Origin: Minisyncoccota bacterium
Lineage (GTDB): Bacteria; Patescibacteriota; Minisyncoccia; Minisyncoccales; Minisyncoccaceae
Direction of reading: 5' to 3'
Assembly (NCBI GenBank): GCA_028689175.1
Contig: JAQTWS010000041.1
Coordinates: 1 to 5,567 of the forward strand
DNA: 5,567 nucleotides
In this document: positions 1-3,827 of the stretch, one piece after another
Layout of the letters: every line of letters begins with the position of its first letter
Numbering within the stretch: position 1 is the stretch's first letter
Position numbers and translations under genes: made by a program
The notes under the pieces: model-generated
What the model was told of the DNA's origin: nothing
The model's database searches: none
Seen by the model: the letters and a program-made list of their open reading frames with translations, nothing else

Positions 1-31
1 CTATAAAAATATAGTCCTATTTTATAAATAG
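1..31 (-). terminator. AT-rich tandem hairpins downstream of the 3D-domain gene
   Basis: Two adjacent inverted repeats are visible: CTATA-AAAA-TATAG (1-14) and CTATTT-TAT-AAATAG (17-31). They lie just past the TAA of the minus-strand gene ending at 36, where a transcript end would be expected. The stems have almost no G:C pairs and there is no clean U-run directly after the first hairpin met, so this is a weak terminator candidate at best. The left edge of the window prevents seeing whether a longer T tract follows. Confidence 0.3.
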
Positions 32-35
32 TGTT

Positions 36-515
36 TTATTCAATAACTTCAATATATGCTTTTTTTACTCCAAAATTTGTAGCATCCTCTCTTGTAGGGA
101 ACCAAATATCCAAATTATATTTTCCTTTTCTAAAGTGCATTCTATCTTCTACAACAAACTCTTTATCTCCATATAATTCAGGGATTCTAATTTTTGTACC
201 AAACGGTAAAAGATTATTAGCAACTATCCCATCTTCAACATGCTTTAAAGATGCTGTAATAAAAGGCGTTGAGTCAGTCTGATCTTCTGTTGAAGAGTAG
301 CCAGTTAAAAGCATGTAATAAGTTTCTATAGGTTTTTTAATTGTGTTGTAATCAATTCCGAAACTTTCTACAACTGTGTTTCTCTGTGTTAAAATTGGTT
401 TTTCAACTTGTTCTATTTTTTCTTGACCTCTAATCTCTTTTCCTAGAGGAAATAAAATAAAAGAAAAAAATAGTAAAAAGAAAAATATATTAATAAGTTT
501 TTTCGTGTCCGACAT
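36..515 (-). CDS. 3D-domain (RlpA-like double-psi beta-barrel) exported protein
   Basis: A 159-residue protein. Residues 1-6 are short and charged, 7-24 form one strongly hydrophobic segment (signal peptide or membrane anchor), about 25-64 is a polar linker, and about 66-158 is a 3D/RlpA-like beta-barrel domain. Family hallmarks seen are the GYSS segment (72-75), DSTPFITAS (81-89), DGIVANNLLPFGTKIRIP (95-112), the VVEDRM motif with D124, and LDIWFPTRE with D136. The last two Asp residues match two of the aspartates that name the 3D family; the third is less clear. Such domains are known in cell-wall lytic enzymes and stationary-phase or resuscitation-type proteins, so action on peptidoglycan outside the membrane is inferred. 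The ATG at 515 is preferred because it directly precedes the hydrophobic segment. No Shine-Dalgarno sequence precedes it. It has its own promoter (561-588), so it need not be co-transcribed with the upstream synthase-like gene. The domain call is firm; the exact substrate is unknown. Confidence 0.85.
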   Translation of the reverse strand: MSDTKKLINIFFFLLFFSFILFPLGKEIRGQEKIEQVEKPILTQRNTVVESFGIDYNTIKKPIETYYMLLTGYSSTEDQTDSTPFITASLKHVEDGIVANNLLPFGTKIRIPELYGDKEFVVEDRMHFRKGKYNLDIWFPTREDATNFGVKKAYIEVIE

Positions 516-560
516 GTATAATTTGTTAAAAATAAAAACCCGTTTAAAGGGAACTCTTTT

Positions 561-588
561 ATTATCGCAAAAATAATAAATTTGTCAA
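561..588 (-). promoter_or_regulatory. sigma70-type promoter of the 3D-domain gene
   Basis: Read on the minus strand, a perfect TTGACA (588-583) is followed by a 16-nt spacer and GATAAT (566-561, five of six consensus bases). Transcription would start near 554, giving a leader of about 40 nt before the ATG at 515. The match is good, but promoter-like words arise by chance in DNA this AT-rich. Confidence 0.6.
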
Positions 589-596
589 GGGTTTTT

Positions 597-619
597 AATA
601 AAAAAACTGTAAAAAGTTT
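597..619 (-). terminator. weak intrinsic terminator after the thymidylate synthase-like gene
   Basis: On the minus strand, right after the TAA at 623-625, AAACT-TTTTAC-AGTTT forms a 5-bp stem (619-615 with 608-604). A run of seven T, counting from the stem into its tail, follows. The position fits the end of the synthase-like transcript and lies just before the next gene's -35 box. The stem has one G:C pair, so efficiency is doubtful. Confidence 0.4.
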
Positions 620-622
620 GAA

Positions 623-1369
623 TTATAATCTAAAAGTTTTTACAGCTTCTTGTGCTTCTTGCCAGTTTCCATTATATATGTGCAAAGAATCACAGCTATC
701 TACAATTCTTGCAATTTTACAATTGAGAGGCGTAGCAATGTCTCTGTTAATCATATTGATTAGAGCAATTAAATTTACATGCCATGCTCCAAAGAGATCC
801 CTTGACCTCCAGTCAAGGTGAATTTCTATCAATGGTTTATCAATAAGAGATATCCATATTCTTTGTAGGCATGGAGGACTTTCCGAGAAAGCGTCTATAC
901 TAGGAATCCAAGTTGTCATTTGGTGTCTGTTTGAAAAAATCTCGTATTCAATCTGTTTTTGCAGATTTTGCTTAAGAGCTTCAACTTGATCAAATGTTTC
1001 TGTTCCTGCTGGATAATACCTAAAGCGTTCATAGTATGTATAAACAAATTTTTGGTTATGTCCATCAGGAAGGCTTCGTTGCCAATCAATGTAATCCATT
1101 GTATATTCATCAACATATTTTTGAATATAACCTGGACCAAAATGGAATCTTGAGTCGTTGCCGAGTTCTTGTACGCCATTTAAGATTTGTTCAACAGCTT
1201 TTCCTTCAAGGGCAACCTTTGAACAGATTTCGCCGCGAAGAGCTTTTGGTTCATTCTCATCGCCAAAACGAATAGGTGATTCGTTTTTAAGACATTGCTG
1301 CAAAAGCTTTGCCCACGCACTTTGAAAATCACTGGATTGCAAAGTATATATTTTTAATTTTCTTGCCAT
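623..1369 (-). CDS. thyA: Thymidylate synthase-like protein (ThyA superfamily, divergent)
   Basis: A 248-residue protein, close to the usual 210-260 residues of short bacterial and archaeal forms. The C-terminal half carries the ThyA signature: PPC with C167 (catalytic nucleophile), RSRD at 188-191, N199 exactly eight residues after D191 as in E. coli R166-S167-x-D169...N177, and H230-x-Y232 (E. coli H207, Y209). Upstream, the SNRHQMTTW stretch (146-154) aligns with the SRR...W segment that binds dUMP phosphate from the partner subunit; one of its two Arg is Asn here. Retention of the N177 equivalent favours dUMP over dCMP as substrate. ThyA enzymes make dTMP from dUMP with methylene-tetrahydrofolate in the cytoplasm. 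A dUMP/dCMP hydroxymethylase or another divergent family member is possible, since the N-terminal half is hard to recognise. The start at 1369 is chosen over an in-frame one at 1426 because AGGAGG lies 11 nt upstream of it and the promoter covers the longer start. Its G+C is clearly higher than that of its neighbours. Confidence 0.8.
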   Translation of the reverse strand: MARKLKIYTLQSSDFQSAWAKLLQQCLKNESPIRFGDENEPKALRGEICSKVALEGKAVEQILNGVQELGNDSRFHFGPGYIQKYVDEYTMDYIDWQRSLPDGHNQKFVYTYYERFRYYPAGTETFDQVEALKQNLQKQIEYEIFSNRHQMTTWIPSIDAFSESPPCLQRIWISLIDKPLIEIHLDWRSRDLFGAWHVNLIALINMINRDIATPLNCKIARIVDSCDSLHIYNGNWQEAQEAVKTFRL

Positions 1370-1380
1370 ATGAAGCACAA

Positions 1381-1386
1381 CCTCCT
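1381..1386 (-). promoter_or_regulatory. Shine-Dalgarno AGGAGG deciding the synthase start
   Basis: A full AGGAGG on the minus strand ends 11 nt before the ATG at 1369. It fixes that ATG as the start and argues against the 19-residue-longer reading from 1426. The exported-protein genes in this window have no comparable site. Confidence 0.75.
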
Positions 1387-1399
1387 GTGCTACCTTTTT

Positions 1400-1426
1400 A
1401 TTATTACATGTTTTAATATAAGTCAA
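1400..1426 (-). promoter_or_regulatory. promoter of the thymidylate synthase-like gene
   Basis: On the minus strand, TTGACT (1426-1421) is followed after 15 nt by AATAAT (1405-1400), preceded by TG one base upstream, an extended -10 arrangement. Initiation near 1393 would leave a short leader holding AGGAGG. The spacer is shorter than ideal; TAATAA at 1403-1398 with 17 nt is an alternative -10. Confidence 0.45.
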
Positions 1427-1455
1427 TTATTTAATAGAATAAATTTATAAATAAT

Positions 1456-1484
1456 TTGAAATTTTAATCAATGCAAGGTATAAT
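1456..1484 (+). promoter_or_regulatory. near-consensus promoter of the 306-residue exported protein
   Basis: TTGAAA (1456-1461), exactly 17 nt, then a perfect TATAAT (1479-1484). Initiation near 1491 gives a leader of about 25 nt to the ATG at 1516, with no Shine-Dalgarno sequence. The promoter is back-to-back with the synthase-like gene's promoter in an intergenic region of about 145 bp. Confidence 0.7.
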
Positions 1485-1515
1485 ATAACTAAGATTATCA
1501 GTAATAAAAATCATT

Positions 1516-2436
1516 ATGTTTAAAAATGATAAAAAATTATTGGTACTGTTTTTTCTTCTTATCTCCCTAGTTTCTATAAATATATTTAAAACAGAAAATA
1601 CTGTTTTGGCTTTAAAAGATACTACCCCTCCAATTATTACTTTAGAAAATTATACTAAAGATACAATTGATATTTATAAGATAACCGCAAATGAAGCTTT
1701 GTCTTATTTAAAAGTAGGAATAAGTTCTGATCTTTATGTTTTACTACTCAAAGATCTTGATAGTGTTTGGAACATGGAAGTTAAAAAAGATGGCGGAACT
1801 TTTTTGTTTGTTGATGTGTTTAAAAATAGCAGCGATTATTCTTTAAATTATGCTGGATCAGTAGCTAAATTAATCAAAAATAAAGACGAAACACAGTTCA
1901 TTTTAGAGGTATCTGGACCTATAACAAAACAATTGAAGGCTCAAAAAAATGTTCCTGTGTTTGTAAAAGATGTGGCGGAAAATGAGGCCTCGCTTAATTT
2001 TAATGATACAAAAGAAGGTTCTTTTAATGATAATCCCATTGATCATCCTCTTAGAATAGCTAATTTAAATGCAAAATTTCCAAAATGGGCAACTTCAACA
2101 GGGGATATTAAAAAGGGAGACAAAATAAAACTTTGTGCGTACTATCATAATTCTAGTAATATTATTGCTAAAAATACTAAAATTGTATTATCTTTTGATA
2201 AAGGAAAGATTAAATCAACTATATTAGCTGACAATTTTAAAGAGCATGTTAGCAGTCTAAATATTGCCCAAAATATTGAATTTGAAAATACTGCTGAATG
2301 GTATCATGATTATGATGGAAGTTATGAAATTGAGGATATGGTTTTGAAGGACGGATTAAAAATTGATTTAGGAGATGTTAAGCCAGGATATATGCCAAAT
2401 GATGGATACATTATTTTCACAGGAATTGTAAAATAA
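1516..2436 (+). CDS. Exported protein of unknown function, two Ig-like/beta domains
   Basis: I do not recognise a named family. The 306 residues divide into a signal peptide (Lys-rich 1-7, hydrophobic 8-24, possible signal peptidase I site V30-L-A32), a first domain at 35-162 and a second at about 175-306. The first domain opens with a DTTPP motif typical of bacterial Ig-like modules and contains LSYLK (62-66), SSDLY (70-74), W85, and QKNVPVFVKDVAENE (143-157). It is clearly homologous to residues 143-278 of the protein starting at 3828. The second has GDKIKLCAYYHNSS (201-214) followed by alternating beta-like segments, a pattern resembling secreted proteins of Patescibacteria (from memory, unverified). 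No catalytic motif, lipobox, LPXTG or C-terminal membrane helix is visible, so the mature protein is probably released or held by contacts with other surface proteins. The ATG at 1516 directly precedes the signal peptide but has no Shine-Dalgarno sequence. A terminator follows at 2439, so it is probably monocistronic. Confidence 0.85.
   Translation: MFKNDKKLLVLFFLLISLVSINIFKTENTVLALKDTTPPIITLENYTKDTIDIYKITANEALSYLKVGISSDLYVLLLKDLDSVWNMEVKKDGGTFLFVDVFKNSSDYSLNYAGSVAKLIKNKDETQFILEVSGPITKQLKAQKNVPVFVKDVAENEASLNFNDTKEGSFNDNPIDHPLRIANLNAKFPKWATSTGDIKKGDKIKLCAYYHNSSNIIAKNTKIVLSFDKGKIKSTILADNFKEHVSSLNIAQNIEFENTAEWYHDYDGSYEIEDMVLKDGLKIDLGDVKPGYMPNDGYIIFTGIVK
1618..2001 (+). repeat. shared domain, copy 1 (protein-level repeat)
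   Basis: This encodes residues 35-162 of the 306-residue exported protein and corresponds to 4254-4661 in the second exported protein. From W85 (here) and W201 (there) the two align for 78 residues without a gap, with 28 identities by hand count. Before that, 29 residues from D52/D160 have 14 identities. Some DNA identity survives, for example GCGGAAAATGA in both. Confidence 0.85.
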
Positions 2437-2438
2437 AA

Positions 2439-2464
2439 AAAGATCGTTGTTAGATCTTTATTTT
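2439..2464 (+). terminator. intrinsic terminator after the 306-residue exported protein
   Basis: AAAGATC (2439-2445), a 7-nt loop GTTGTTA, GATCTTT (2453-2459), then ATTTT. The 7-bp stem begins 2 nt after the TAA. An A-rich run on the left makes it potentially bidirectional, so it may also stop the minus-strand remnant whose last codons end at 2450. Confidence 0.65.
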
Positions 2465-2978
2465 CATAGCCGATATTTTTTCGCTTGATACAAAATCCGA
2501 AACTTGGTAAATTCCGTAAATATTTTTTGCTCCCGTGCATTCATGTCTCCATTTTACATACTCAACAGCATTTTTTTGTTGCGGAATGAATAGCTTTTAC
2601 GATCGCTTTGTAATTGAAGTATATTGACACCCTTCATTTAGAAAAAGACGATACCCTTTGTTTCCATCAGTTAAAATTCCTATAGCGCAAAGGAATTTTC
2701 CAATGGTCACATCCGCAATCATCTTTTTGCCCCATGGCGTTGCACATGGGGATGTCTGCATGCAATTTAAAACTTTCTCATGTTTATGGATTTTACTATT
2801 TGTAATTTCCATAGATTCTTTTATAAAGCTTTTTCTTTTGCCAATGTGTTGTTGTATGCGTTTAGAATGAAAAGGGAAATTCAAATCCTGGTTTTATTAT
2901 TGTTCGTCCTTCATTCCAATTAAAATAATATTCAGCATTTTCTTTGATTTTTTTACCGCAGAATATACATTTGTTCAT
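2450..2978 (-). pseudogene. Broken gene with N-terminal CxxC zinc-ribbon-like motif
   Basis: The start is convincing: GAGGTG (2993-2988) sits 9 nt before the ATG at 2978. The first frame gives 38 residues beginning MNKCIFCGKK, whose CIFC pair looks like half of a zinc ribbon, and stops at 2862. A second frame, shifted by one base, is open from 2884 to 2597 and holds coding-like sequence (SPCATPWGKKM, then KFLCAIGILTDG). After a TAA at 2597-2599 the same frame stays open to 2450 and reads KNAVEYVKWRHEC. Between about 2633 and 2562 another frame reads IVKAIHSATKK, which could join KNAVEY through a slip in the T7 tract at 2571-2577. The simplest reading is one ancestral gene of about 170 residues carrying at least two lesions. 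I do not recognise the family. Sequencing error or split genes cannot be ruled out without other copies. Confidence 0.5.
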
Positions 2979-2987
2979 GTTTTTGTA

Positions 2988-2993
2988 CACCTC
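2988..2993 (-). promoter_or_regulatory. Shine-Dalgarno GAGGTG of the broken CxxC gene
   Basis: GAGGTG on the minus strand lies 9 nt before the ATG at 2978, which supports that ATG as a real ancestral start rather than the TTG-initiated frame at 2884. Confidence 0.5.
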
Positions 2994-2998
2994 GCATT

Positions 2999-3349
2999 AT
3001 GCATACCATTTTTAATTTAGTTCAAAACAAAAAAGAGAATAGAGAGGAAATATCTTCTCGCATATTGAAAACAGTATTTGAAGCATTGCTTGAAGTAGAG
3101 AGGGATGAATTTATGAAGAACAAAGAATCGCAGAATAAAAAGAACGGATACTATTCAAGATTAGCTAAAACACTCGCAGGCATATTTGAAATTAAGGTAC
3201 CAAGAGATAGATTAGGATTATTCAAGTCATTAATACTAGAAATAGCGAAGAGAGAAAAACAAAACCTAGATCAGTTAGCTTTTGAACTATACAGCAAAGG
3301 AATGTCAGATAGAGATATAGGGAGTGCTTTAGAAAATGTTTACGGTTGA
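2999..3349 (+). pseudogene. IS256-family (Mutator) transposase, N-terminal fragment
   Basis: The 116 residues carry the N-terminal landmarks of IS256/Mutator transposases: KNGYYSR (48-54), IFEIKVPRDRLGLF (62-75), then ELYSKGMSDRDIGSALENVYG (96-116), which matches the family pattern LY-x-KGMS-x-RDI with a terminal YG. Intact members have about 400 residues. Here the frame ends in TGA right after YG, so the whole DDE catalytic domain is absent and cannot be found downstream in any frame I read. It cannot catalyse transposition by itself. The ATG at 2999 has no Shine-Dalgarno sequence and its first nine residues may not be native. The 5' end overlaps the control region of the oppositely oriented broken CxxC gene. 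Confidence 0.85.
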
Positions 3350-3370
3350 CACTATCTTTTTTTATTAATT

Positions 3371-3457
3371 TTAAATTCTAATGTATTGGCCGACCTTTGC
3401 AAATTCTTTAATTTGAGATATATTGACTATGTGTTTATCGTTCATTTGTATGGTCAT
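3371..3457 (-). pseudogene. Short ORF resembling the N-terminus of an rve/IS481-like transposase
   Basis: The 28 residues contain MNDKHIVNISQIKEF. This recalls the N-termini of integrase-type transposases in Patescibacteria, which start with a short segment about introducing a 'xNISxLKxF' helix; that resemblance is from memory and unverified. The frame stops at 3371 where the next helices would be expected. Its ATG overlaps (ATGA) the TGA that ends the frame of the C-terminal fragment at 3454. It could instead be a chance ORF. Confidence 0.3.
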
Positions 3458-3753
3458 ACAACAATAATGCTTGATAAATACATTTCTGCAAGAGGAGCTT
3501 TCTTAATTTGAGGCTCCTTTTCAATTAGAAATGGATTTCATTTGGGGCTCATTTTGTATTGTACAAGACTATCTATTGTATTAAAATTAATTTTCTCATA
3601 GAATGGTTCTTGATCAGTTCTGTGTGATCTCTCAACCGTACCATTTTGCTGATAACCAGTACTTGAGTATTCTTTTGGAAAAAGGACATACCTTGCTATA
3701 TCTTTAATTGTTTTTTTAAGGATTGGGTTAATCCATCTTAATCTTTCTTGAAT
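3454..3753 (-). pseudogene. rve/IS481-like transposase, C-terminal fragment
   Basis: The minus-strand frame is open from 3753 to 3538 (71 residues) and, after an in-frame TGA, to 3454. The telling stretch is GYQQNGTVERSHRTDQEPFY: NG-x-VER-x-HRT-x-x-(E/Q) is the region around the last catalytic Glu of the DDE integrase core in IS481/IS3-type transposases. After EKINFNTIDSLVQ the expected YN-x-x-RPH segment is missing and the frame jumps to YKMSPK, as if about 20-25 residues were deleted. The first two catalytic Asp residues are not present upstream. The piece starting QERLRWINPILKK is not recognisable as transposase. A dead remnant; it lies antisense to the gene at 3828 and overlaps nothing functional. 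Confidence 0.7.
3490..3521. repeat. inverted repeat AGGAGC...GCTCCT in the decayed region
   Basis: AGGAGC (3493-3498) pairs with GCTCCT (3513-3518) across 14 nt, extendable to 9 bp with one G-T pair, and is followed by TTTTC. It could act as a plus-strand terminator upstream of the gene at 3828, but it also lies within the open transposase-remnant frame, so it may be accidental. Confidence 0.3.
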
Positions 3754-3768
3754 TCAACTTACCAACTC

Positions 3769-3797
3769 TTGACAAAATGTTAAAGATGTTTTAATAT
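3769..3797 (+). promoter_or_regulatory. promoter of the large exported protein
   Basis: A perfect TTGACA (3769-3774), 17 nt, then TAATAT (3792-3797, four of six consensus bases). Initiation near 3804 leaves about 24 nt before the ATG at 3828, with no Shine-Dalgarno sequence. This mirrors the geometry of the 1456-1484 promoter, and both leaders begin with AACTAA close to the predicted start. Confidence 0.55.
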
Positions 3798-3827
3798 TTA
3801 CCAAACTAATAATTTAGTAAAACTGTA

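Larger units (their letters stand above)
2999..3753. mobile_element. Mobile-element debris between two paralogous surface-protein genes
   Basis: This interval holds at least two kinds of transposase remnant in opposite orientation: an IS256-type N-terminus (plus) and rve/IS481-like pieces (minus). None is intact. I could not identify terminal inverted repeats or target-site duplications with confidence; TTGACAC occurs at 2624-2630 and 3346-3352, but this is a short, common word. Its placement between two exported-protein genes sharing a domain suggests insertions and deletions within what was once a tandem array. Confidence 0.6.

Noticed and set aside
530..560. CCC...GGG hairpin with T-run as an attenuator in the 3D-domain gene leader
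   Set aside because: The stem has only three base pairs and cannot be extended on either side.
1370..1426. A 19-residue N-terminal extension of the synthase-like protein
   Set aside because: It would overlap the promoter, and AGGAGG at 1381-1386 points to the ATG at 1369.
2597..2884. A stand-alone 95-residue gene starting with TTG
   Set aside because: No ribosome site precedes it, while an upstream frame with a good Shine-Dalgarno runs into it and the same frame continues past its stop. A broken longer gene explains this better.
2996..3025. Promoter for the CxxC gene with CATAAT at 3001-2996
   Set aside because: Initiation would fall inside or beyond the Shine-Dalgarno site, leaving too short a leader.
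2624..3352. TTGACAC at 2624 and 3346 as ends of an inserted element
   Set aside because: They are direct, not inverted, only 7 nt long, and TTGACA also occurs as a -35 box at 3769.
3347..3540. TGA codons ending transposase frames as possible recoded Gly or Trp (as in some Patescibacteria lineages)
   Set aside because: None of about 1,290 codons in the four well-supported genes is TGA, and the two TGAs occur only in decayed remnants. Reading through the one at 3347 gives no IS256-like sequence.
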